In this document: one piece after another, positions 44,548-52,148 of the stretch | Position numbering within the stretch: position 1 is the stretch's first letter | Layout of the letters: each line of letters begins with the position of its first letter | Assembly: GCF_003852235.1 (NCBI RefSeq) | Contig: NZ_CP027732.1 | Coordinates: 2,480,001-2,544,000, forward strand | DNA from: Pseudomonas sp. R4-35-07 | GTDB lineage: Bacteria; Pseudomonadota; Gammaproteobacteria; Pseudomonadales; Pseudomonadaceae | DNA: 64,000 nt | Direction: 5' to 3' | The notes under the pieces: model-generated | The model's database searches: none | What the model saw: the letters and a program-made list of their open reading frames with translations, nothing else | Told to the model about the DNA's origin: nothing | Position numbers and translations under genes: made by a program

Positions 44548-45633
44548 ATGCCTGAACACACCGCTCACCGCGCCCGGCGCGATTACAGCCTGACCGGCCC
44601 CGAAGCCGCCCGCGCCGCCGAAAAAGGCCTGGTCTCGGCCCGTTGGTACCAATCGCCGATTCCGCGCAAACGCATGAAGGAACTGATGCAGCGCCGTGAC
44701 GGCCCGGCCCTGGTCGATACGGCCATCTGGTTCACCGCGTTGTTCGTCACAGGCTTTGGCGGCTACTGGTTCTGGGGCTCCTGGGCCTGTGTGCCGTTCT
44801 TCCTCGCCTATGGCGTGCTCTACGGCACCGCCTCCAACCCGCGCTGGCACGAAACCGGGCATGGCACGGCGTTCAAGACCCGCTGGATGAATGACGCGCT
44901 GTACCCAGTGGCGTGCTTCATGTGCCTGTTCGAACCCCATGTGTGGCGCTGGAGCCATGCCCGGCACCACACCGACACCATCGTCGTCGGCCGCGACCCG
45001 GAGATCGTCGAGCCGCGCCCGCCAAGCTTCTGGATGATGTTTCTGAGCCTGTTCAATCTGCCCCTGGCCTGGAAGACCTTCAGTGGCGTGGCCCGCCATG
45101 CCATCGGCCGTATGAGTGCCCAGGAGCAGGACTTCATCCCCGAATCCGAATGGCCCAAAGTGTTTCGCGCCGCGCGCATCTGGGTGGGCATTTACGCGTT
45201 GATCATCGGCACCGCCTTGTACCTGCACAGCTGGTTGCCGCTGATGCTGGTGGGGCTGCCGAGTCTCTATGGCGCCTGGCTCGGCTACCTGTTCGGCCTC
45301 ACCCAGCACGTGGGCCTGGCCGAAGATGTGCTCGACCACCGCAGCAACTGCCGCACCATTTACATGAACCGCGTGCTGCGCTTTATCTACATGGACATGA
45401 ACTACCACCTCGAGCACCACATGTACCCGATGGTGCCGTACCACGCGCTCGAACAACTGCACGAAGAAATCCGCCGCGACTGCCCACCGCCGTATGCCAA
45501 TCTGTTCGAGGCCTACAAGGAAATCCTGCCAACCCTGTGGAAGCAGCGCAGCGACCCGACCTATTTCGTCCAGCGCCCCACCCATAGTGGCGAGCGAGCT
45601 TGCTCGCGCTGGGCTGCGCAGCAGCCCCAATAA
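44548..45633 (+). CDS. mocD: Fatty-acid-desaturase-like membrane oxygenase (MocD-like)
   Basis: A 361-residue membrane di-iron protein. Histidine boxes are HETGH (about residue 100), HARHH (about 137), and HLEHHMYP (about 290), with hydrophobic segments near residues 60-95, 160-180 and 210-250. It is followed by a Rieske ferredoxin and a ferredoxin reductase, so it should hydroxylate or O-demethylate a substrate with electrons from NADH. In Rhizobium leguminosarum MocDEF is the complex needed for 3-O-methyl-scyllo-inosamine. The last 15 residues (SGERACSRWAAQQPQ) and the stop come from a REP element inserted at the end of the gene. GGAG precedes the ATG. Confidence 0.85.
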   Translation: MPEHTAHRARRDYSLTGPEAARAAEKGLVSARWYQSPIPRKRMKELMQRRDGPALVDTAIWFTALFVTGFGGYWFWGSWACVPFFLAYGVLYGTASNPRWHETGHGTAFKTRWMNDALYPVACFMCLFEPHVWRWSHARHHTDTIVVGRDPEIVEPRPPSFWMMFLSLFNLPLAWKTFSGVARHAIGRMSAQEQDFIPESEWPKVFRAARIWVGIYALIIGTALYLHSWLPLMLVGLPSLYGAWLGYLFGLTQHVGLAEDVLDHRSNCRTIYMNRVLRFIYMDMNYHLEHHMYPMVPYHALEQLHEEIRRDCPPPYANLFEAYKEILPTLWKQRSDPTYFVQRPTHSGERACSRWAAQQPQ

Positions 45634-45713
45634 ACCTGACGCGGTCTTTCAGATAACCCTCAATCGCGATCCTGGGCTGCTTCGCAGCCCAGCGCGAGCA
45701 AGCTCGCTCGCCA
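45588..45713. repeat. REP doublet overlapping the oxygenase 3' end
   Basis: TGGCGAGCGAGCTTGCTCGC and its complement bound the element, with inner GCTGGGCTGC arms. The left unit forms the final codons of the mocD-like gene; the right unit lies 30 bases before the ferredoxin start. The hairpin could alter the ratio of oxygenase to electron carriers. Confidence 0.9.
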
Positions 45714-45743
45714 CCAGGAACGTTATTCACTTGGAGAAAAATC

Positions 45744-46064
45744 ATGAACGATCAATGGATCGACGTCTGCGCCGTGGGCGAGATAGACGAAGAAGACGTG
45801 CTGCGCTTCGACCACGGGGCACACACCTATGCGGTGTTCCGCTCCGCCGACAATGAGTTTTTCGCCACCGCCGGCCTGTGCACCCACGAGAAAATCCACC
45901 TGGCCGACGGCCTGGTCATGGACCATGTGATCGAATGCCCCAAGCACAACGGGCGTTTCGATTACCGCTCCGGCAAGGCCCTAGGCGCGCCGGTCTGTGT
46001 CAACCTGAAGACCTACCCGGTACGGGTCGAAGCGGGGCGAGTGTTGCTCGCTGTCACGGCGTGA
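45744..46064 (+). CDS. mocE: MocE-type Rieske [2Fe-2S] ferredoxin
   Basis: A 106-residue Rieske-type ferredoxin that carries electrons from the reductase to the oxygenase. Cluster ligands are in LCTHEKIHLADG (Cys-x-His, about residue 46) and ECPKHNGRFDY (Cys-x-x-His, about 65). AspTrp-rich start and length fit the MocE family. TTGGAG precedes the ATG. Its stop overlaps the reductase start (TGATG). Confidence 0.9.
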   Translation: MNDQWIDVCAVGEIDEEDVLRFDHGAHTYAVFRSADNEFFATAGLCTHEKIHLADGLVMDHVIECPKHNGRFDYRSGKALGAPVCVNLKTYPVRVEAGRVLLAVTA

Positions 46065-47266
46065 TGATGAGCGCGCCCCTGATTATCGTTGGCGCCGGCC
46101 ATGCCGGTGGCCGTGCGGCGTTGACCCTGCGCGAGGAGGGTTACGACGGTCGGCTGATCCTGATCGGCGACGAACCGCACGTGCCCTACGAACGACCGCC
46201 GCTGTCCAAGGCCCTGTTGCAAGGCAGCCAGGACCTGGCCGGGTGTAGCCTGTGCGACAGCGCGCGGCTGGCCGAGCTGGATATCGAGCATATTGCCGGC
46301 AATGCGGTCAGCCAGCTGGCGCCGCAGCAGCATCGGCTGCAACTGGCCGATGGCCGCTGGCTGGACTATGCCGGCGTGCTACTCGCCACTGGCGGCCGTG
46401 CGCGGCGTCTGCCTCAGGCCCAGGCCAATGTGCTTTACCTGCGCACCCACGATGAAGCGCTGGCCCTGCGCGTCCAGTTGCGCCCCGGCACCCGGCTGGT
46501 GATCGTCGGCGGTGGGTTTATCGGCCTGGAAGTGGCGGCGACTGCGCGAGGCCTGGGCTGCGCGGTGACGGTGCTCGAAGCCGGGCCGCGCCTGGCCGGC
46601 AGGGTATTGCCAGCGATCATCAGTGCAGCATTGCTGGATCTGCACCGCGAACAGGGTGTGGACGTGCGCTTGAACGTCACTGTGGAATCCATCCAGGCCG
46701 ACGCCGTGCAACTGGTGGACGGGCAGACGCTGCCCTGTGACCTAGTGGTGGTCGGCATCGGCATGCAACCCAATATCGAACTGGCGGCAGCGGCCGGGCT
46801 GGAGGTAGGGCAGGGCATTCGCGTTGACGTGCACTTGCGTACCAGCGCGGCGAATATCTACGCAGCGGGAGACGTCTGCGAGTTCCGGCTTGGCGGCCTC
46901 TATCAGCGTCAGGAAACCTGGCGCAATGCCGAGGCCCAAGGTCGGCATGCCGCGTTGAACCTGCTGGGCCGGGCATTGCCCTTCGACGCCGTGCCGGGTT
47001 TCTGGTCCGACCACTATGACTGGGGCTTGCAGACGGTCGGTGTGATGACGCCGGAGGTGGTCAGCCGCGCCTTGCCCCACGGCGGTTTGCTGCTGTTCTA
47101 CCTCGATGCCGATGGGTATCTGCAAGGCGCCTGCGGCTGGGCGCCGGGCAATAGCGTGGCCAAGGACATCAAGCTGTGTGAACGCCTGATCATCGCCCAT
47201 GTGCCGTTGCCGTCGGTGGGCCTGGCTGATCCGGCGGTCTCTCTCAAACATTGGTTGCGGGGCTGA
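46064..47266 (+). CDS. mocF: FAD-dependent ferredoxin reductase (MocF-like)
   Basis: A 400-residue NAD(P)H:ferredoxin reductase of the ring-hydroxylating dioxygenase type. FAD motif IIVGAGHAGGRAAL (about residue 8), YERPPLSKALL, the NAD motif VIVGGGFIGLEVAATARG (about 146), and the late FAD motif NIYAAGDVCEF (about 263). The C-terminal domain ends GDPAVSLK-like. It should reduce the adjoining Rieske ferredoxin. The start overlaps the ferredoxin stop by one base; the second ATG three bases on is equally possible. Confidence 0.88.
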   Translation: MMSAPLIIVGAGHAGGRAALTLREEGYDGRLILIGDEPHVPYERPPLSKALLQGSQDLAGCSLCDSARLAELDIEHIAGNAVSQLAPQQHRLQLADGRWLDYAGVLLATGGRARRLPQAQANVLYLRTHDEALALRVQLRPGTRLVIVGGGFIGLEVAATARGLGCAVTVLEAGPRLAGRVLPAIISAALLDLHREQGVDVRLNVTVESIQADAVQLVDGQTLPCDLVVVGIGMQPNIELAAAAGLEVGQGIRVDVHLRTSAANIYAAGDVCEFRLGGLYQRQETWRNAEAQGRHAALNLLGRALPFDAVPGFWSDHYDWGLQTVGVMTPEVVSRALPHGGLLLFYLDADGYLQGACGWAPGNSVAKDIKLCERLIIAHVPLPSVGLADPAVSLKHWLRG

Positions 47267-47267
47267 C

Positions 47268-48146
47268 ATGCGCGAATTTCTGGTATTCCAATCCCTGTGG
47301 GCGATGCACACCGAACCCGGCCCGCTCGAGGCGCAACTGGATCGCATCGCCGCCGCCGGTTTCGATGGCGTCACCGATCACTACTGGAAGGCGGCCGAGG
47401 TAGCACGCCTGCAAGCGGCCGCCGCCGCACGGGGTTTGCAGATCGAAGGCCAGCTGTTTCCGCAATCGGTGGATGACCTGGCGCGGGCACTGGAGGTGAT
47501 CAGCCGCTACGGCTGTCATCACCTCACTCTGCAAGCCGACGTGCGCCCGCGTACCCAGGCCGAGGCGGGCCGGTTGATCGACGGCTGGCAACGCCTGGCC
47601 GAGCAGGTGGCTTTCCCGATCCTGCTGGAAACCCACCGTTATCGCCTGACCAGTGACCTGTTGTTCACCCTCGACCTGCTGGCGCAAATGCCTGACCTGA
47701 AACTGCTGGCGGACCTGTCCCACTACGTGGTCGGTGGCGAATTGCCCGAACCTGGCGCCGCCGACGACGATGAACAGATACGCACGATTCTGCACCATAG
47801 CTGGGGCTTTCATGGGCGCGTAGCCAGCAGTGAACAGGTGCAGGTCGCGCTGGATTTCCCCCAGCATCGAGCCTGGGTAGAACGCTTTCTCGGCTGGTGG
47901 CGCTACGGAATCGAGGACTGGTTGGCCCGCCCGAACACCCCCCAAAGCCTGTCCTTCACCTGCGAACTCGGCCCGCCGCCCTATGCGATCACCGGCGCGG
48001 ATGGCCGGGAACTCAGTGATCGCTGGGCTGAGGCGCTCACCATGAAAACCCTGGTTCGCAACCTATGGAAGCAGTGCCTGGACGATCAACTCAGCAGCCC
48101 GGTGCTGACCGCCCCAATCAAAAACACCCCCAGCAGCGCGCGGTAG
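47268..48146 (+). CDS. TIM-barrel sugar-phosphate isomerase/epimerase-like protein
   Basis: A 292-residue AP-endonuclease-2-fold protein, last gene of the oxygenase operon. It starts one base after the reductase stop. Metal ligands are probably in PILLETHRYRLTSD (glutamate and histidine), KLLADLSHYVVG (aspartate, histidine), the HHSWGFHGRVA segment, and FTCELGPPPYAI. This is the inosose-dehydratase/epimerase-like class often found with moc genes. The last 20 residues lie antisense to uppP and read like out-of-frame sequence, so the ancestral stop was probably earlier. Confidence 0.82.
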   Translation: MREFLVFQSLWAMHTEPGPLEAQLDRIAAAGFDGVTDHYWKAAEVARLQAAAAARGLQIEGQLFPQSVDDLARALEVISRYGCHHLTLQADVRPRTQAEAGRLIDGWQRLAEQVAFPILLETHRYRLTSDLLFTLDLLAQMPDLKLLADLSHYVVGGELPEPGAADDDEQIRTILHHSWGFHGRVASSEQVQVALDFPQHRAWVERFLGWWRYGIEDWLARPNTPQSLSFTCELGPPPYAITGADGRELSDRWAEALTMKTLVRNLWKQCLDDQLSSPVLTAPIKNTPSSAR

Positions 48147-48958
48147 ATCACGAACGGCCAGGTGGAGAAGCGTTCCAGAAACTTCATCAGGCCCCAGATC
48201 GCGAAAAACGCCGAGATGCTCGCCACCACCAGGCCGAAGAGCAAGTGCGGCCAGGCGTGGGCGGGCAGGTCGGCGTGCAGCAGCACCCACAGTTCTTTCA
48301 GGCCGGCGAGGGCGATGGCGGGCAGGCCCAGCAAGAACGAAAAGCGTGCCGCTTCTTCGCGTTTGAAATTCAGGAACAGCGCGGCGGTCAAGGTCGAGCC
48401 CGAGCGCGAGACCCCGGGAATCAACGCGCCGATCTGGGCGATGCCGACGATCAACGCATCACGCAAGCGCATTTCGCTCACCTCGCGGGTGTGACGGGCG
48501 CGCAGTTCGGCTGCCGCCAGTAATATCGCCATCACCACACAGGCAATACCGATCACCATCAGCCCGCGCAGCGGCGAGTTGCAGGTATTCAAGGTTGACG
48601 ACAGCGCCAGGCCGGCGATGCAGATCGGGATGGTCGCCAGCACAATCGCCACCGCCAGCTTGAACCAGCGGTCGTTGTAGTCACCCCGGCGTACGGCACT
48701 GATGCTGCCCGTGGTCACTTGCTGCACATCGCGCCAGAAGTAGCTCACCACCGCCGCCAGCGCCGCCAACTGCATCGCTGCGGAAAACGCCGAGCCAGGG
48801 TCTTGCCAGCCAAGCAGTGCCGGCACCACGCGCATGTGCGCGGTGGACGACACCGGCAGCAATTCGGTAATGCCCTGGATCACACCCAGGATAAAAATCT
48901 GCAGGTAATCCAGGGAGGCAAACCCCACATCCAGGCCGGCGGAGCAGACGTTAGTCAA
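48086..48958 (-). CDS. uppP: Undecaprenyl-diphosphatase
   Basis: A 290-residue inner-membrane enzyme that recycles undecaprenyl pyrophosphate for cell-wall synthesis and gives bacitracin tolerance. It contains the (E/Q)xxxE motif in GVIQGITELLPVSSTAHM (about residues 25-42) and PGVSRSGST (about 182-190), with seven or eight helices. The frame starts at a TTG (48958) preceded by AAGGA at eight bases. It overlaps the converging TIM-barrel gene by 61 bases. Pseudomonads often have more than one copy; this one is probably accessory. Confidence 0.92.
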   Translation of the reverse strand: MTNVCSAGLDVGFASLDYLQIFILGVIQGITELLPVSSTAHMRVVPALLGWQDPGSAFSAAMQLAALAAVVSYFWRDVQQVTTGSISAVRRGDYNDRWFKLAVAIVLATIPICIAGLALSSTLNTCNSPLRGLMVIGIACVVMAILLAAAELRARHTREVSEMRLRDALIVGIAQIGALIPGVSRSGSTLTAALFLNFKREEAARFSFLLGLPAIALAGLKELWVLLHADLPAHAWPHLLFGLVVASISAFFAIWGLMKFLERFSTWPFVIYRALLGVFLIGAVSTGLLS

Positions 48959-49136
48959 AATACGTGTCCTTGAAAAAAGGGAGAGCCGGCGAAGTTTATT
49001 CTAAATGTTTCTGGATTTCGGCCAGGGGCCAGGGCTATTTGCAATCGGTTCAGCCAATAGAAAGGTTGGGCAATGTATTGGCCTTGCCAGCCGATTTGTG
49101 AACAATGGCGCCCTGCGTTTTTTCACCGAGAGCCCC

Positions 49137-49643
49137 ATGCCTGAAACCACTGTCGAATTGATCCAGACCGGCCCTGAACACGCCGAGCTGATCCGCAATC
49201 TCTACCAGTACTACGCCTATGAGTCTTCAGATTGGGAGCAGGAAGATGTCGAGGCCGATGGCCGTTTCTACATCCACGACGAGCACCTGGCCCGCTATTG
49301 GCATGACCCGCAGTGGAGCGCCAATCTGTTATTGGTCGACGGCTATGTGGCCGGCTTCCTGCTGATCGAAGGCAGCGAACTGCCAGGCATCGATGCCCTG
49401 GAGCTGGCCGACCTGTTCATCCTCAAGCGCTACCGCCGCAAAGGCATCGGCCGCGCCATCGCCACCCAAGTGCTGTGCAGCGGCGAGGCCAATTGGCTGG
49501 TGCGGTTTTATGACCAGGACGAAGTGTCCCAGGCGTTCTGGCGCACGGTGCTGGATAACCTGCCGCGCCCGGTGCAAACCCTCGAACTCGAGGATGAGCC
49601 GCACTTGATCAGCTACCTGGTGACCCACGCTTCACTGCATTGA
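49137..49643 (+). CDS. GNAT-family N-acetyltransferase
   Basis: A 168-residue GNAT acetyltransferase. AHxIxNLYQYYxYE-type opening (AELIRNLYQYYAYESSDW), ADLFILKRYRRKGIGRAIA as the acetyl-CoA site (R-R-K-G-I-G), and WLVRFYDQDEVSQAFWR near the end are seen. This subgroup is common in Pseudomonas and has unknown substrates. The start at 49137 is the first methionine aligned with the family; the frame is open upstream. It converges with the AraC/DJ-1 gene, overlapping its stop by 12 bases. Confidence 0.85.
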   Translation: MPETTVELIQTGPEHAELIRNLYQYYAYESSDWEQEDVEADGRFYIHDEHLARYWHDPQWSANLLLVDGYVAGFLLIEGSELPGIDALELADLFILKRYRRKGIGRAIATQVLCSGEANWLVRFYDQDEVSQAFWRTVLDNLPRPVQTLELEDEPHLISYLVTHASLH

Positions 49644-50594
49644 GCGGCCATGGGCCTGGGCGGGGCTGAACAACACCTGCTGCATCGCTTGCGGCGGTTG
49701 CCCGAAGGCTCGCAGGAACGCCTGGCGCATGCGCTCGCGATCACCAAAGCCGGTCTCGCGGGCTACCACTTCGACCGGGTGGCGGCTGGTTTCCATCATC
49801 GCCCGCGCCGCCTCCACGCGCAGCGCCTCGATGGCCTTGGCCGGCGTTTGCCCGGTTTCTTCGCGAAACACCCGGCTGAACTGGCGCGGGCTGAGACGGG
49901 CGACATCGGCCAGGGCGTCCACCGACAGGTCGTGGGTGAGGTTTTCGCGGGCGTAGGCCAGGGCCAGTTGTACACGGTCGGACTTGGGGTCCAGTTCCAG
50001 CAGGGCCGACAGTTGCGACTGTTCACTGCCGCGCCGTTGTGCGATCACCAGCTTGCGCGCAATGCGCCGGGCCAGGTCGCTGCCCAGGTCGTTTTCGACC
50101 ATGGCCAGCGCCAGATCGACCCCGGCGCTCATGCCGGCGCCGGTCCATACCTGGCCGTCCACCACGAATAACTTGTCTTCTTCCAGGCAAATATCCGGGT
50201 AGCGCTTGCGAAACGCCGGTGCGTGGATCCAGTGAGTGGTGGTGCGCTTGCCTTCGAGCAACCCGGCTTCGGCCAGCACGAAAATACCCATGCACAATGA
50301 GGCCACGCGGCGCGATTGCGCGGAGGCGGCCTTGACCATCTCCAACAGATTGGCTTCCGGCAGGCGAAACTCCAGGTAGCCGCTGACGATCAGCGTGTCG
50401 TAACCCTGCGGCCTAATCGGCGCGGTGTTCACCGAAAAACCCTGGGACGTCATCACCGCGCCGCCGCTTTCCGATACCAGGTGAAACTCATACGCCGGCT
50501 CGCCCCGCAGCAGGTTGGCGCACTCGAACACCGAGCCCAGGCTGAGGCTCAAGGACTGGAAATTCGGGTAAACCATCAACGCAACGCTGTGCAT
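49632..50594 (-). CDS. GlxA-family AraC-type regulator with DJ-1/PfpI domain
   Basis: A 320-residue regulator: residues 1 to about 185 form a DJ-1/PfpI (GATase1) domain with LMVYPNFQSLSLSLGSV and the nucleophile-elbow cysteine in VASLCMGIFVLAEAGL. Residues 200-310 form an AraC HTH pair with LSVDALADVARLSPRQFSRVF and HPVEVVARETGFGDRERMRQAF. Relatives include GlxA, CdhR and ArgR of Pseudomonas, which sense amines or amino acids. The start at 50594 has GGAG seven bases upstream; the frame is open earlier. The target is unknown. Confidence 0.88.
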   Translation of the reverse strand: MHSVALMVYPNFQSLSLSLGSVFECANLLRGEPAYEFHLVSESGGAVMTSQGFSVNTAPIRPQGYDTLIVSGYLEFRLPEANLLEMVKAASAQSRRVASLCMGIFVLAEAGLLEGKRTTTHWIHAPAFRKRYPDICLEEDKLFVVDGQVWTGAGMSAGVDLALAMVENDLGSDLARRIARKLVIAQRRGSEQSQLSALLELDPKSDRVQLALAYARENLTHDLSVDALADVARLSPRQFSRVFREETGQTPAKAIEALRVEAARAMMETSRHPVEVVARETGFGDRERMRQAFLRAFGQPPQAMQQVLFSPAQAHGRSMQ

Positions 50595-50735
50595 CGGCAT
50601 TCTCCAAGGGGCGCGGGAGAGGCGATTGTCGGCGCGTGCCAGGTAAACGGCAACTGGCTTTGGCCGATGGCCGGAATCCTTGCGCATATGACATTGTGAG
50701 CCTGCGCCTGCGGCCCTAACATTCCTCCAACGAAC

Positions 50736-50750
50736 TAGACGACTGGTCTA
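50736..50750. promoter_or_regulatory. TetR operator TAGAC-N5-GTCTA
   Basis: TAGAC-GACTG-GTCTA, an exact 5-bp inverted repeat 18 bases before the TetR start. NemR-type repressors bind TAGAC/GTCTA palindromes, so this is the probable auto-operator of the operon. Confidence 0.7.
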
Positions 50751-50767
50751 ATCGGCAGGGGCGAAGC

Positions 50768-51397
50768 ATGAACAGCGAAACCAGAAGTGCACGGCAGACC
50801 ATTCTTGAAAGTGCGCAAGCGATTGTGGGCAGCAAGGGATTTTCCGCGGTGGGATTGAACGAAATACTTCAAGCCGCCGACGTGCCCAAGGGTTCGTTCT
50901 ATCACTACTTCAGCTCCAAGGACGCCTTCGGTGTGGTGTTGCTCGATACGTATTTCGACAACTACGTGCTCGGCATGCAGCAGTTGTTCAGCCAGGCGGA
51001 CCTGTCTGCGTACGCCAAGCTGATGCGCTACTGGCAGGCCTGGATCGACAACCACACCGGCTGCACCGACGCCGGCAAATGCCTGGCCGTCAAACTCGGC
51101 GCCGAAGTGTCTGACCTGTCAGAGCCGATGCGCCTGGCGTTGCAACGCGGCACTTCACGCACCATCGAGCTGCTCGCCACGGAGTTGCAGCACGGTGTGC
51201 AAGACGGCTCGCTGATGATCGGGCAACCCCCCGAAAGCCTGGCCCGACGCCTGTATGCGTTGTGGCTGGGAACCAGCGTCATGGGCAAGATTACCCGTAC
51301 CACCGCGCCGTTCGATGAGGCGCTGGGGCTGACCCGACAGTTGTTGGGCCACCCCGAAAACCCTGTTAATCACAACGATCGAGGCACTGGAAAATGA
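50768..51397 (+). CDS. nemR: TetR-family regulator, NemR-like
   Basis: A 209-residue TetR repressor. The HTH reads GLNEILQAADVPKGSFYHYFSSK (about residues 27-50, broken here only by spacing). The ligand domain has a cysteine pair in GCTDAGKCLAVKLGAEVSD (about residues 98-106), corresponding to the redox/electrophile-sensing cysteines of NemR. It is coupled by ATGA to the Hsp31-like gene and followed by the ene-reductase. The layout matches an electrophile (methylglyoxal, N-ethylmaleimide, quinone, hypochlorite) response operon. Confidence 0.85.
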   Translation: MNSETRSARQTILESAQAIVGSKGFSAVGLNEILQAADVPKGSFYHYFSSKDAFGVVLLDTYFDNYVLGMQQLFSQADLSAYAKLMRYWQAWIDNHTGCTDAGKCLAVKLGAEVSDLSEPMRLALQRGTSRTIELLATELQHGVQDGSLMIGQPPESLARRLYALWLGTSVMGKITRTTAPFDEALGLTRQLLGHPENPVNHNDRGTGK

Positions 51398-52071
51398 AAG
51401 TATTAATGGTACTGACCTCTCACGACCAGCTTGGCGATACCGGCCGCAAGACCGGCTTCTGGCTCGAAGAGTTTGCCGCTCCCTATTACGCGTTCAAGGA
51501 CGCCGGTGCCGATGTAGTGCTGGCATCGCCCGCCGGTGGCCAGCCGCCGCTGGACCCGGTCAGCGATCAGCCGGACTTCCAGACCGACCAAACCCGACGC
51601 TTCGCCGCCGACCCGGCCGCGCAACAGGCCTTGGCCACCACGGTGAAACTGGACGCGGTCAACGCCGATGACTTCGACACCGTGTTCTACCCAGGTGGCC
51701 ACGGCCCGCTGTGGGACCTGGCCGAGTCGCCGGTTTCCATCGCGCTGATCGAGTCGTTCGAGCGTGCCGGCAAGCCTGTCGGGTTTGTCTGCCATGCACC
51801 GGGCGCCTTGCGTCACGTCAAGGCGGTCAACGGCGAGCCATTGATCAAAGGCCGTCGCGTCACCGGGTTCTCCAACTCCGAAGAGGCGGCGGTGGGATTG
51901 ACCGAGGTGGTGCCCTTCCTGATTGAAGATGAATTCAAGAAGCTGGGTGGCAACTATGAGAAGGGCGCTGATTGGCAGTCTTTCGTGATCGTCGATGGCT
52001 TGCTGGTGACGGGGCAGAACCCCGGCAGCTCCAGCGAAGTAGCCAAGGCGCTGCTCAAACTCACCGCTTAA
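51394..52071 (+). CDS. DJ-1/PfpI-family protein (Hsp31-like glyoxalase/deglycase class)
   Basis: A 225-residue DJ-1-superfamily protein of the GATase1_Hsp31-like type. Catalytic cysteine is in GFVCHAPGAL (about residue 130), the acid in TGFWLEEFAAPYYAF (about 27), and the histidine in FYPGGHGPLWDL. Members act as glutathione-independent glyoxalases or protein/DNA deglycases against methylglyoxal. It overlaps the TetR stop by four bases and lies 77 bases before nemA, so both serve aldehyde/electrophile detoxification. Confidence 0.87.
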   Translation: MKVLMVLTSHDQLGDTGRKTGFWLEEFAAPYYAFKDAGADVVLASPAGGQPPLDPVSDQPDFQTDQTRRFAADPAAQQALATTVKLDAVNADDFDTVFYPGGHGPLWDLAESPVSIALIESFERAGKPVGFVCHAPGALRHVKAVNGEPLIKGRRVTGFSNSEEAAVGLTEVVPFLIEDEFKKLGGNYEKGADWQSFVIVDGLLVTGQNPGSSSEVAKALLKLTA

Positions 52072-52148
52072 TTTTAATAACCGATTGATGCGTTGGCGGC
52101 TCGCGAGAGCCGCCAGTGTTTTCGTTCGTCCTGAATTTGGAATATCCC

